40,494 nucleotides of DNA from Planctomycetota bacterium (GCA_013349435.1 DUZQ01000018.1:1-40494), one strand, 5' to 3'. Counted from the first letter of the stretch, positions 30,652-38,597 are shown. Numbers and translations are program-made. The notes: generated by a model from the sequence alone, not told the origin.

Positions 30652-31140
30652 TCAGACCTCTTGATGCTTGGCATTGACCCAGGCTTTATGGCTTTCCGGA
30701 TACTCCTTGGCGGCCTTGGTATAGGCGTTGCCCTTGGTTTCGCCCTTCGTCCTTAAGTCGGCCACTGCGGCCGTGTAGGTTTCAGGCTTGCCATCGTCCT
30801 TGCCGCCGGCCTTTTTGGGCTCGTCTACGATGTCTTCCGGTGTCTGGGCCTTCAAAGTAGAATCGCCGCCGGTAATCGCAGCCAATTTCTTTTCAGCCTC
30901 AGTAAGCTTGCCCTGCATCTCTTCGGTCCTCTTGCCAAAAACCTCGGTTGCAGCGTCGAAGGCCGCCGCCTTGGCCTCGGCCAAGTTCATCCCCTCAACT
31001 ATCGCCTTTTCGCATACCGCCTTGAATTCCTCCGCCGAAAGCGCCTCGGTTATTGCGCCGATCCGATTCCTTTCCTCGGTAGCCGCCTGCTGCGCGGCTT
31101 TTGCCGCATCCTGTTCCAATTTCTCTTTTTCTTCTGCCAT
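30652..31140 (-). CDS. Scaffold protein from internal start (Nu3-like)
   Basis: An in-frame ATG at 31140 inside the protease gene has AAGGAG six bases upstream (31152-31147). It would produce a 162-residue scaffold identical to the protease C-terminus: AEEKEKLEQDAAKAAQQAAT, then helical, charged segments. Lambda makes Nu3 in the same way from inside gene C. Confidence 0.75.
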   Translation of the reverse strand: MAEEKEKLEQDAAKAAQQAATEERNRIGAITEALSAEEFKAVCEKAIVEGMNLAEAKAAAFDAATEVFGKRTEEMQGKLTEAEKKLAAITGGDSTLKAQTPEDIVDEPKKAGGKDDGKPETYTAAVADLRTKGETKGNAYTKAAKEYPESHKAWVNAKHQEV

Positions 31141-32313
31141 TTCTTTCTCCTTAAAGTCGCCGGCCACGGCAGCGGCCGTCATTCGTTCCGTTATTTCCGC
31201 ATGTTCCGCTATACCTATCATCTGCTCAAATGTGCAGATGCCGTCAATAAGCCGTTTTCCGATCGCATGCCTGCCAACAAAGATCTGTCCGTCTGCCAGA
31301 TTGCGAAGGCCCTTTTCATCCATGCCCGCCGGCAGCCTGCCCCTTATTACGCCCGCCAGAAACATCTCGAACTTCTGCTCAATCCTCTCCTGTATCGCCT
31401 CACGGTTGGCTTTGGTGATGGGTATGCCCACCTCGCCCACACCCTTATGCTCCCCGGAGCGAAAGATGTGAAACTTCAAGCCCTCCCGCTCGGCCGCCTT
31501 GGAGGAGTCCACAAGTACCGTGTACACTCCGATGCCGCCGATATCGGCGCCCTGACTGGCATGGAGTGACTGCGCCTGGCTCGCCAGCCAATATGCCGCC
31601 GATCCGCAAAGGTCGTCCGCATAGCCGAGAATCGGCTTGTAATTGCCGGCCTCGTATATGGCATCCGCCAGGTCCGGCACTCCGTCAATGACGCCGCCGG
31701 GCGACTCCACCCGCAGAATGATGGAGTGAACACCCCTATCCGATTGGGCGTCAATCAGCATTCCCGCTATCTTCTCCACCGATGTCCCCGCCGGCAGGCT
31801 GATGTCATTTACCATGCTCGAGTACTTGGCGATGATTCCGGTCACCGGTATTATCGCCACTCCACCCCCCGTCACTTCATAGCCGCGGTCGGAGTCCCGC
31901 TTTTTGCTGGCCCGTATCTGCTCAATCGTCTCGGCGCTGATTTGCAGTCCCAGCAGCCTGTTATTAACCACGTCGGTCAGCCTCTCCAAAGCCCCCAATT
32001 CCATCGCCCAGTCCGCCTTTGTTATGTAGTTGGTGACCATTGGCAGGCCGAATACGGCCCGGCCTTCCGAGTCCTTTGCCGCTGGATGGAAGCTGCCATT
32101 GTGATCCTCGCAGTGACTTTTGGCCTCGGATTCGGACCAGTCCTGCTTCCTGTATCGATACGCCTGCTCTGTCATCGTTTCCTCGCCCTTGAGCCTGCCC
32201 ATGATTACCGAATATGGCCTGCCGTTATGTTTTCTCCGCGTGCGCCGGAAGGAATCTTCCTTGAAATCATCGGGGTCGCGCAGTCGGCAGCTATGTTCGT
32301 TCTCATATGGCAT
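30652..32313 (-). CDS. Capsid maturation protease (S49/ClpP-like) fused to scaffold
   Basis: Protein of 553 residues. Residues 1-80: small conserved domain (ENEHSCRLRDPDDFKEDSF, then SESEAKSHCEDHNGSF). Residues 150-330: S49 peptidase (VAIIPVTGIIAKYSSMVND, ESPGGVIDGVPDLADAIYEA), with Ser238 in CGSAAYW and a candidate Lys290 in SGEHKG, as in lambda C. The C-terminal 160 residues are the scaffold. Follows the portal gene with an 11-base overlap. The enzyme cleaves scaffold and other head proteins during maturation. Confidence 0.88.
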   Translation of the reverse strand: MPYENEHSCRLRDPDDFKEDSFRRTRRKHNGRPYSVIMGRLKGEETMTEQAYRYRKQDWSESEAKSHCEDHNGSFHPAAKDSEGRAVFGLPMVTNYITKADWAMELGALERLTDVVNNRLLGLQISAETIEQIRASKKRDSDRGYEVTGGGVAIIPVTGIIAKYSSMVNDISLPAGTSVEKIAGMLIDAQSDRGVHSIILRVESPGGVIDGVPDLADAIYEAGNYKPILGYADDLCGSAAYWLASQAQSLHASQGADIGGIGVYTVLVDSSKAAEREGLKFHIFRSGEHKGVGEVGIPITKANREAIQERIEQKFEMFLAGVIRGRLPAGMDEKGLRNLADGQIFVGRHAIGKRLIDGICTFEQMIGIAEHAEITERMTAAAVAGDFKEKEMAEEKEKLEQDAAKAAQQAATEERNRIGAITEALSAEEFKAVCEKAIVEGMNLAEAKAAAFDAATEVFGKRTEEMQGKLTEAEKKLAAITGGDSTLKAQTPEDIVDEPKKAGGKDDGKPETYTAAVADLRTKGETKGNAYTKAAKEYPESHKAWVNAKHQEV

Positions 32314-33811
32314 TGCCAGGCCCTTTCGATTCGAATACAGTCACCGGAATCCCCCTGGTCTTGAGCTTTTCCATATCCTCGGCTATCTCATCAAATACCT
32401 CATCCGGCTCGCCGCCCCTGTCCCTTATGCACTCGCTGAAGCTCTTGGTATTCGTTTTGATTGCCGTTTCATTACCCTTGGCCTCCTTCAGCGGGTCTAT
32501 ATATTCCCAGGCCGGCCACTGGCAGCGGGCCCTGTAAAGCTCCTGTCTGGCCGGCAGCTCGCCGAAGGCTATGCCCCTGCTAATCTGCCAGCGATACCAG
32601 GGAAGGCAAATCTTGTCGGTCCCGAACTTCTGCCACCGACGAAAGCTGCGCCTGGCCTCACCCAGCGACGCCCGGGCGCTGGAGTAGTTGGTCTTGGAGA
32701 AGTCCAACATCACCAGTTCCAGCGGCATCCCAACCGCCACGCCGATTATCCGGCAGCATGACACGATATACGGCTCGAACTGCGAGCCAGGCCGTTGGGC
32801 GCTTATCATGTCCAGGTCCTCGCCCGGAAGCAGCTCGAATATCTGGAAGGGCTCCATCTTCTGGACCTTGTCGAACGTGCTTTCGGAGTCCTCGTTGTCC
32901 TCCAATCCAGGCAGAGTCTCTTCGGTCACCTCCCTCTTGATTTTGTAGCCGAGCATCGCGTTGCCCTCGGCGGCGAGCGTCTCGTAGTCGATATAATTCT
33001 CCGTCCTGTCGTACTGCTGCAGTGCCGCCGCCAGGTAGGGCACGCCCCGTGTCTGGTTGAACCGCTTGCGGTAGGCCGGCATTATCGCATACTGGGCGTC
33101 AACCCGCTCGGTGTTCTCGGTTTTGTAAAGCCCGCCATAGTCGCCCCTTGTCTGTCTCTGCTTGACATGGTAGGCGACCGGCCTGTTTACCTCGTCCAAT
33201 TCCACGCCCAGGACTATCCGCACCCCCTCCTGTCCGCCTCCCGGCGTCATTATCTGGTCGGCCTCAAAGGGCAGGAGCCGTCCGTCCTTTCGCTTGACCA
33301 GCAGGCAGTCGCCGTCCGTCCACACCGCCCGCAGCGCAGTCCTGGCAATGTCCTCGAACTCCTGGCAGTTGCGGGCGTCGCAGTTCCGCGACTGCATTTT
33401 CAGGGTTATGTAGTCCTTGACCTTGCGGTTGAGCTTTTGGTCACCGGTATTGGGTATAAAGTCGAAGTTTGCTCCGAACACGTTGTCTATGGCCCTGTCC
33501 AGGATGCCCGATAATAGCGAACTCTGCCGGTCGTGCAGCCGGCAGAGTTCGCGAAGCCTACCCAGATTGGTTCGTGCAAGGTGCCTGTCCGCCGAGGCCA
33601 TAAGCCCCATCATTAGGGCGTAGACCCGGTGCCGGCGGTTCGTGGATGTCACCTCGTATCCGACGCCGGAGGCCCCGCGCATCCGGCCCCTTCCCCCTAT
33701 CGGGCGGGGCCGCCGCATCCTACGGCTGCCGTTGTCACCGCCGGGACCGTTGTCGTTGTCCCCGTTGCCGCCGTTGCCGCCGAACAATCTGTTCTTAACT
33801 GCCTGAAACAT
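32303..33811 (-). CDS. Portal protein (lambda B family)
   Basis: Protein of 502 residues with a Gly/Asn-rich, flexible N-terminus. Portal-family marks: LHDRQSSLLSGILDRAIDNV, then WTDGDCLLVKRKDGRLLPFE and the later FSKTNYSSARASLGEARRSF with LARWQ-like ends. Forms the DNA entry vertex. Overlaps W-like gene upstream and protease gene downstream, as in lambda. Confidence 0.92.
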   Translation of the reverse strand: MFQAVKNRLFGGNGGNGDNDNGPGGDNGSRRMRRPRPIGGRGRMRGASGVGYEVTSTNRRHRVYALMMGLMASADRHLARTNLGRLRELCRLHDRQSSLLSGILDRAIDNVFGANFDFIPNTGDQKLNRKVKDYITLKMQSRNCDARNCQEFEDIARTALRAVWTDGDCLLVKRKDGRLLPFEADQIMTPGGGQEGVRIVLGVELDEVNRPVAYHVKQRQTRGDYGGLYKTENTERVDAQYAIMPAYRKRFNQTRGVPYLAAALQQYDRTENYIDYETLAAEGNAMLGYKIKREVTEETLPGLEDNEDSESTFDKVQKMEPFQIFELLPGEDLDMISAQRPGSQFEPYIVSCCRIIGVAVGMPLELVMLDFSKTNYSSARASLGEARRSFRRWQKFGTDKICLPWYRWQISRGIAFGELPARQELYRARCQWPAWEYIDPLKEAKGNETAIKTNTKSFSECIRDRGGEPDEVFDEIAEDMEKLKTRGIPVTVFESKGPGNAI

Positions 33812-34010
33812 CTCCCAAGCTCACCGTGTTTTCGGTACTGCGCAGCTCCCGCACCAGCTCTCGCCTAATGTCCCTGAGTTCGGAAATCCCCAGCTTGGTC
33901 AGCGACCGCTCGCTGGCCGAAAGCGATTTGTAGCCGCCCGTAAGGATGGCGTATATTGCGGCGTTCACCGCCGTCAGCATTTCCTGCCGTGTCGGGTCTG
34001 CTGCGCTCAT
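33795..34010 (-). CDS. Head completion protein (W-like)
   Basis: Protein of 71 residues: TRQEMLTAVNAAIYAILTGG, then LTKLGISELRDIRRELVREL. This helix-hairpin-helix layout and its position between large terminase and portal fit the gpW class, which helps join head and tail. The 3' end overlaps the portal start. Confidence 0.75.
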   Translation of the reverse strand: MSAADPTRQEMLTAVNAAIYAILTGGYKSLSASERSLTKLGISELRDIRRELVRELRSTENTVSLGDVSGS

Positions 34011-34120
34011 GTTTTCAGGCTACGGCGCAGCCGCGTCAAGTGCAATATGGCACACTCCAGAGTTGGAATGTATTTTTTAAACCCTTGTCTGCAATGGACT
34101 TGCGGGGGTCAAGTGACACT

Positions 34121-34438
34121 CTAATCGATTTTTTTGACCTCCTTCAGCGGATACCTGTGCCGGTGTTTGCCGGTGCACTGCACCTGTCGGATGAACAGCA
34201 GCCTGCCGTCGCCCAAGTCCTCGGTCCTTGTGCCCTTGACCTTGACGGGCGCCCCGCAGACCTTGCACTTGGTCATGCCGAATTCATGGTGCCCGGCGCT
34301 GCCCATCTTCTTGACGACAATTCGTCTGGCAAGCTCCTTTTTCGTGCCTTCGCAGGGCAGCTCTTCGTCCCGGCATTGCTCGACCAGCTCGTCTCTGGTC
34401 TTCTTGATCAGTTTCTGTTCCAGTTTCATTCGATACAT
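34121..34438 (-). CDS. SAP-like plus zinc-ribbon protein
   Basis: Protein of 105 residues. Residues 12-40 resemble a SAP DNA-binding motif (KKTRDELVEQCRDEELPCEG, then TKKELARRIV). Residues 56-95 form a zinc ribbon with CKVCG and a CTGKHRHR end, similar to NrdR/Ogr-like fingers. Lies between large terminase and W-like genes. It could be a late-transcription regulator or a packaging cofactor; both are inference. Confidence 0.55.
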   Translation of the reverse strand: MYRMKLEQKLIKKTRDELVEQCRDEELPCEGTKKELARRIVVKKMGSAGHHEFGMTKCKVCGAPVKVKGTRTEDLGDGRLLFIRQVQCTGKHRHRYPLKEVKKID

Positions 34439-34443
34439 CCTTT

Positions 34444-36372
34444 CTATCTGTAAACTCGCCCAATCCTTCTTTTAATCCTTCTTTGCCCGGTCCCCGTCCC
34501 CCTCTCGCCCGGCGCCCGCAGGTAGTGCAGGCCCTTGTAGAACGCCGCCGCCGCCGCCAGAACGGCCGTGTCCAAAAAGTGCGTAGGTGAGCTGCTCGTC
34601 AAGGGCTCCCACACCCAGCGGACGTCCCCGCGCCGGGTCCTGTGCTTTACCTTGTGCTCGTTGGTGAACTCGGCAAAGTAATAGTCCGGAATCTCGGCGT
34701 AGAACTGGGTAAGTGGCTGCTTTACCACCTCGCCCTCGGCATTTTTCACCGGCTCCGTCCAGCCGGTCACCTGGTCCTTGAAAAAGTGCGTGTCAACGCC
34801 GATGTACGCAAGGCCTTTGTACTTTCTGCGCACCCGCCTTGACAGCCTGCGTTCGGTCGCGCTCTCGACATCCGTTACCTGCAGCGGCCGGGCCAGCGGC
34901 CCGCGCTTGCCCTTCGTCGGTATCGCCCTTCCCCGCTGCGTCAGGCACCAGTCGTAGACGTCATCGGGCTTGTCGCCGGAGTCCACGAACACTGTCGGCA
35001 CCATAAGCCACGCCCGCCTGTCGGCGGCCGTGCCGTCCGCCCACGGATACGGTGTCCGCCACAGTACCAGGTCGAGCATCTCGAAGCTGTCCACCGACCC
35101 GCTGGTCACCACGTAGTTTTTCAGCCCCGGCGCGAACCCGCGCACCTCGTAGTCTATGCGAACGACCCCGCCGGCGGACTTGTGATAGTCGGCCCCGGCC
35201 ACCAGCATTGCGCAATCCGCCGGCACCGTCCCCCGGCTGAACTCGCCCCGCAGCGCATCAAATTCGGACGGCTTCTTTTCCCATCCCGTCTCCTGGTAGG
35301 GCTTGGCAAGGGTGTTGTTCAGGAATGCGTGCAGGCCGCCGGTTATTATGCCCTCCTCGGTGTTCGCCTCGAACCAATCAGCCATTATCTTGGTCCACGC
35401 CACCCACGGGCTGACTATCGCCCAGTACCGGAAGCCGCAGACCCGCCGGCTTCGCTTCGGTTTTCCGGTCAATCTGTCGCTCTCATCCACCGCCTGGCCC
35501 TCTGGCACCCAGACGCCCGCCGCCACCGAGGCCTCCTTCTCGGTCTCCTCTATCCTGCCGCCGCACTTTGCGCACTCGTACCACACGCAGCCGTCGTTCT
35601 CGATAATCTCGTCCGGGTCCCGCAGCTCCTTGGGCAGCTTCAATTGTTCGAACGTCCAGATTGTGTACGCCCCGCACCGCGGGCAGGGCATCCAATACTG
35701 CTGCATGTTCGAACGCAGCCACGCCCGCCATATTGTCCCGTTGATTGTGGTCGCGGTCGATATTAGGACGATTTTGCTGTCCCAAAAGGCGGTTGAACGG
35801 GCCATTGCCAGCTTCACCGGGTCGCCCTCGGTGCCCGCGTAGGCCGCGTAGGCGTCCACATCGTCCAGCCACAGGTAGCGCACCGGTTTGCCCCGAAGGC
35901 TCGGTATCGAGTTTGACGAGCCGAAGTAAAGCGACATCACATCGAACCGGAAGGCGTCGCCCGATAGGTCCCAAATCCTGCCTGTCGTGTGCCTTTTCAT
36001 CTCATCCGAGGCCTCTATCATCGGCCTTAGCCTGTCCCTCTGCACGTAGCCGGTATTCTCCTCGGTCGGGTTGACCAGCATCCCCGGCCCCGGGTCCTCG
36101 GCCATTGCGTAACCCATCTGGTTGAGCATCGCCTCGCTGGCGCCGGACTGCACGTTCTTTACGATGATAATCTCGGCCACCTCCGGGTCACCGAAGGCGT
36201 CCATTGGGCCGCGTAAATACGGCGCCCGCTGCGTCCGCCACTGTCCGGCCTCCGTGCAGGCCGGACCCGAAAGTATCCTGTGCCGGTCGGCCCACTCGCT
36301 TACGGACCCTGACCAGGGCAGCCTGAGTGCCTCCCTTACCGCCTCCGGCAGTATTGTCGCCGTCCGTGACAT
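34444..36372 (-). CDS. Terminase large subunit (lambda gpA-like)
   Basis: Protein of 642 residues. Adenine-binding and Walker A-like region near residues 71-82 (VKNVQSGASEAM, not a classic GKT, as in other gpA-type enzymes). Walker B: LWLDDVD at 167-173. A zinc-like pair CPRCG … CAKCG lies near 232-270, and acidic nuclease-type motifs follow (AGADYHK, VFVDSGD). It packages DNA with the Nu1-like small subunit, which here lies 2.3 kb away because a CRISPR cassette has been inserted between. The leader contains a structured element (36453-36517). Confidence 0.93.
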   Translation of the reverse strand: MSRTATILPEAVREALRLPWSGSVSEWADRHRILSGPACTEAGQWRTQRAPYLRGPMDAFGDPEVAEIIIVKNVQSGASEAMLNQMGYAMAEDPGPGMLVNPTEENTGYVQRDRLRPMIEASDEMKRHTTGRIWDLSGDAFRFDVMSLYFGSSNSIPSLRGKPVRYLWLDDVDAYAAYAGTEGDPVKLAMARSTAFWDSKIVLISTATTINGTIWRAWLRSNMQQYWMPCPRCGAYTIWTFEQLKLPKELRDPDEIIENDGCVWYECAKCGGRIEETEKEASVAAGVWVPEGQAVDESDRLTGKPKRSRRVCGFRYWAIVSPWVAWTKIMADWFEANTEEGIITGGLHAFLNNTLAKPYQETGWEKKPSEFDALRGEFSRGTVPADCAMLVAGADYHKSAGGVVRIDYEVRGFAPGLKNYVVTSGSVDSFEMLDLVLWRTPYPWADGTAADRRAWLMVPTVFVDSGDKPDDVYDWCLTQRGRAIPTKGKRGPLARPLQVTDVESATERRLSRRVRRKYKGLAYIGVDTHFFKDQVTGWTEPVKNAEGEVVKQPLTQFYAEIPDYYFAEFTNEHKVKHRTRRGDVRWVWEPLTSSSPTHFLDTAVLAAAAAFYKGLHYLRAPGERGTGTGQRRIKRRIGRVYR

Positions 36373-36403
36373 TTACTCGATTCCCAATGCCCGTATCTCG
36401 CTT

Positions 36404-36427
36404 CACGAAATACGCTTCACGCTTCAC
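36404..36427. repeat. 24-bp direct repeat, copy 1 (partner at 38598-38621)
   Basis: An exact 24-base sequence starting CACGAAATACGCTTCACG is found here and at 38598-38621 in the same orientation. The pair brackets the terL leader, CRISPR array, TnpB-like gene and one small gene. A repeated CGCTTCAC motif continues on both sides, so it may also be a spread simple repeat. Confidence 0.65.
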
Positions 36428-36452
36428 TTTTCACGCTTCACGCTTTGCTCGC

Positions 36453-36517
36453 GGGCAATAAAAAAAGGGCACACGAAAGACACGGGCTCCCGTGTAACCC
36501 TTTTTTTACTCTTGCCC
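36453..36517 (-). promoter_or_regulatory. 5'-leader structured element before terL (copy D)
   Basis: Outer pair GGGCAA/TTGCCC with a GAG bulge, an 11-bp A-rich helix (TAAAAAAAGGG/CCCTTTTTTTA) and an inner hairpin with ACACGGGAGCC. Layout and flanks match copy C before the capsid gene, with compensatory changes. A GC-rich hairpin (CGCG-GCCAGT-CGCG) lies just upstream. May be a terminator for the CRISPR cassette transcript or a leader for terL. Confidence 0.6.
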
Positions 36518-36601
36518 CGCCCTTGGCTGTCGCGACTGGCCGCGGACGGACCCGCACTCTTTAATTGTATTTGTTATCTCATATTTTAAATCTCTTTTTT
36601 T

Positions 36602-36823
36602 CCCTCAAATCGAGGTCACTTGCAGCGCCGGGTGCGGCGCACAGCAAAGCACGCGGGTTGTATCTACCCCTCAAATCGAGGTCACTTGCAGCTCGCACAT
36701 TTTCGTCAAGTCACTGACGAGAGTTGTATCTACCCCTCAAATCGAGGTCACTTGCAGCTCACCTTATGAGCAGATGTTACGACTTGCGTTGTATCTACCC
36801 CTCAAATCGAGGTCACTTGCAGC
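36602..36823 (-). CRISPR. CRISPR array, four 36-nt repeats and three spacers
   Basis: Full repeats at 36657-36692, 36723-36758 and 36788-36823. The fourth, at 36602-36626, keeps only 25 bases, so it is the worn terminal one, and transcription from the minus strand is likely. The minus-strand repeat begins GCTGCAAGTGACC and ends GGGGTAGATACAAC, with a small hairpin CCTC-GATTT-GAGG. Spacers are 30 (36627-36656), 30 (36693-36722) and 29 (36759-36787) bases. No Cas1/Cas2 is present. The TnpB/Cas12-like gene lies 0.3 kb upstream in the same orientation. By eye no spacer matches this genome. Confidence 0.93.
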
Positions 36824-36954
36824 AGCAAGTGTGTAGTCTTGCCGCAAATCCCCGCTTTGTAACAAGTTGCGAATCTGTGCCGGCGGAGATTTATGGCGGC
36901 AGGGCCGTACACCGACCCGTAATTTTTGCATTTTTCAAAGAGCGTTTCGTTCAT
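36802..36954 (-). CDS. Small ORF running into the array
   Basis: A 50-residue frame starts at an ATG overlapping the previous stop (TAATG) and ends inside the first repeat. Residues NYGSVYGPAAINLRRHRFAT could be coding. It may be the remnant of a gene cut by the array, or chance. No ribosome site is visible. Confidence 0.25.
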   Translation of the reverse strand: MNETLFEKCKNYGSVYGPAAINLRRHRFATCYKAGICGKTTHLLLQVTSI

Positions 36955-37121
36955 TACATGCCCGGCAACTCAAATGCCTGGTCCTTGACGGTTTTCCTCA
37001 TGGAGCCGAGTTGCAGTTCAAGTTTTTTGATCTGCAAAACCTTGCCGGCCATGTTCAGCACGAGGTTACCTTGGCCCACAGATATAGCGCCCGCAAGATT
37101 GTCATAAACCGCATCGTACAT
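36954..37121 (-). CDS. 55-residue protein coupled to the TnpB-like gene
   Basis: The ATG at 37121 overlaps the stop of the TnpB-like gene by one base (TGATG). The product MYDAVYDNLAGAISVGQGNL ends with KTVKDQAFELPGM. It resembles small helical phage proteins found near terminase genes, and the same frame is open upstream (TSTDLAKL), so it may be the 3' end of a phage gene truncated by the insertion. Alternatively it is a partner of the effector. Between them these readings cannot be separated here. Confidence 0.45.
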   Translation of the reverse strand: MYDAVYDNLAGAISVGQGNLVLNMAGKVLQIKKLELQLGSMRKTVKDQAFELPGM

Positions 37122-38254
37122 CAACTTTGCAAGATCGGTACTCGTTTGAGGTCGCGTTCTAAGGACTTCAAGTGAGCGGGGTTCTGGTACTTCATTGCCT
37201 TTTTTGCCTTTCGCAAGAGCTTTTGAGCGTGCTCCATCTGAGCCGCTTGCTCTGCCTTGTTGATTTGTCTTCCCCATTCTTCATCCTTTCTTTCAATAAA
37301 TGTTACACCTTTTTCTTTACATTTTTGCCTTAACATATTCATAAACAGCCCGTAACTGGCATCACACAGTTTCATCGCCTTCTTACTGGTGGTCGCGTAT
37401 TGAATTCTGTATTTCAACGGCAGTTTGGGTACTATGATTTCACTGTAATTATTCGTATAGTAAAAAACGATTTGCCATAAAAAATATGCTCTTTTGTTGG
37501 CTGTTTTTTCATGCCATTTGGCGACCATGTATCTTGCCTTTCTTCGATTTTTAGAGCCTTTTTTTTTGCTCAATGCTCTGGATAATTTTTTTAATGTGCC
37601 GATTCTCGAAAAATAAAACTCCGGAAAATCGATTTCCAATCCGACTGAATCCTTTATGAATGTATCGGGTGGAAAATATATTTCGACAGGCTTCCTCTTT
37701 CTGTTCTTTTCGGCCGGTTTTTCCGATTCACAGGAAATCGATACATACCACTTGCCCGATTTAAGCGTGATGCTTGCCGTTTTGGGTTTGCCTTCAATCG
37801 GCCGGTGCATCCGCATCTTGAATTTTCCGATAGTTGATATGAGCAAATTGTTTCCTTCAATCCGCCAGCCGGATTGCCGTAACGTCAAATTCCTATGAAT
37901 CCCCTTGTTGCCTGGCGGGTGCGCATCTTTGAAGCCATGCTTATTTAACGTAAAAAAGGATTTCCAATCCGCATCCAAACTGACAAGAACATTCTGGAGC
38001 ATCTGCGCATCATAGCCGCCATATTCGGGATGGTCACGTTTCCTTACCAGACGATACTGCTGCCGATATGAGTTCACCGGCTTTTTACTATTATCGATTT
38101 TGGATTCTTTATAGGTCTCCTTTCGTTCATTATTTGCCTTGTTGTATATTGGAGCGGCTACATACGCCATAATCTTGATTGTTCGCCTTATCGTGCCCTT
38201 ATTGGGATAGGCCCTATATCGAAAGCTTTTGTAATATTTCTCTATTTTTTTCAT
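37121..38254 (-). CDS. TnpB/Cas12-like RNA-guided protein, apparently nuclease-dead
   Basis: Protein of 377 residues. N-terminus YKSFRYRAYPNKG (8-20) is TnpB-like. Residues 204-209 (VGLEID) align with the RuvC-I VGIDLG: the catalytic Asp is Glu. Residues 226-252 (RALSKKKGSKNRRKARYMVA, KWHEKTA) match the TnpB bridge region well. At RuvC-II the expected ...VIEDL/VEN is IIVPKL (273-278), so the Glu is absent. After 319 the zinc finger (CxxC...CxxC) and RuvC-III Asp are missing; only a Lys/Gln-rich helix follows. With the array next to it, it is likely to bind DNA with crRNA without cutting. It sits between the two terminase genes. Confidence 0.85.
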   Translation of the reverse strand: MKKIEKYYKSFRYRAYPNKGTIRRTIKIMAYVAAPIYNKANNERKETYKESKIDNSKKPVNSYRQQYRLVRKRDHPEYGGYDAQMLQNVLVSLDADWKSFFTLNKHGFKDAHPPGNKGIHRNLTLRQSGWRIEGNNLLISTIGKFKMRMHRPIEGKPKTASITLKSGKWYVSISCESEKPAEKNRKRKPVEIYFPPDTFIKDSVGLEIDFPEFYFSRIGTLKKLSRALSKKKGSKNRRKARYMVAKWHEKTANKRAYFLWQIVFYYTNNYSEIIVPKLPLKYRIQYATTSKKAMKLCDASYGLFMNMLRQKCKEKGVTFIERKDEEWGRQINKAEQAAQMEHAQKLLRKAKKAMKYQNPAHLKSLERDLKRVPILQS

Positions 38255-38323
38255 AACTACTCCTTTCTGCCTTCTGCCTTTTGCCTTCTGCCTTCTGACT
38301 TCTGACTTCTACTTTTGCCTTTT
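38255..38323 (-). repeat. Short-period TTCTGCC-type simple repeat
   Basis: The 69 bases before the TnpB-like gene consist of near-repeats of CTTCTGCC and CTTCTGAC. Similar short-period words occur at 10815-10850 (TTAGTC type) and in the 36404/38598 repeats. Such words are a feature of some bacterial genomes and may mark recombination points. No gene in this gap. Confidence 0.5.
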
Positions 38324-38551
38324 TCAACTTGATTTCTTGATTTTTTCAAGGTCCTCCTCGGCCTGTGCTCTGATGTCTTCAAGCCTGCAAGCCTCACTAA
38401 GCATGGTTTCCTTCGTGATAAATCCGTCAAGTAATAGGCGCAGGGCGTTAAGTCTTGTCAGCCAGATGTCCTCTGTCGTTTCCGTTTCAATCCTGTATAT
38501 GATTTCCCTGTCCGCCGACTTTATTGTCTTTTCAGCCGCAATCTTCATTGC
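38324..38551 (-). CDS. Hypothetical small protein downstream of small terminase
   Basis: Protein of 75 residues from the ATG at 38551 (GAGAG upstream); a longer frame to 38614 runs into a simple repeat and is rejected. Charged and helical (IYRIETETTEDIWLTRLNAL, then LEDIRAQAEEDLEKI). It lies inside the region bounded by the 24-bp repeats. Could belong to the cassette or to the packaging operon. Confidence 0.5.
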   Translation of the reverse strand, partial: AMKIAAEKTIKSADREIIYRIETETTEDIWLTRLNALRLLLDGFITKETMLSEACRLEDIRAQAEEDLEKIKKSS

Positions 38552-38597
38552 TTCTCTCTTTCTAATTTCTGATTTCTCATTTTGCTTTTTTTCAACC

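Noticed and set aside
34121-34438. Ogr/Delta late activator
   Set aside because: The finger spacing and the basic HRHR end do not match the Ogr pattern closely enough; left as a zinc-ribbon protein of unknown role.
37121-38254. Ordinary IS605-type TnpB insertion
   Set aside because: No TnpA, no transposon end, no zinc finger or RuvC-III motif, and a CRISPR array beside it; an active transposon is unlikely.
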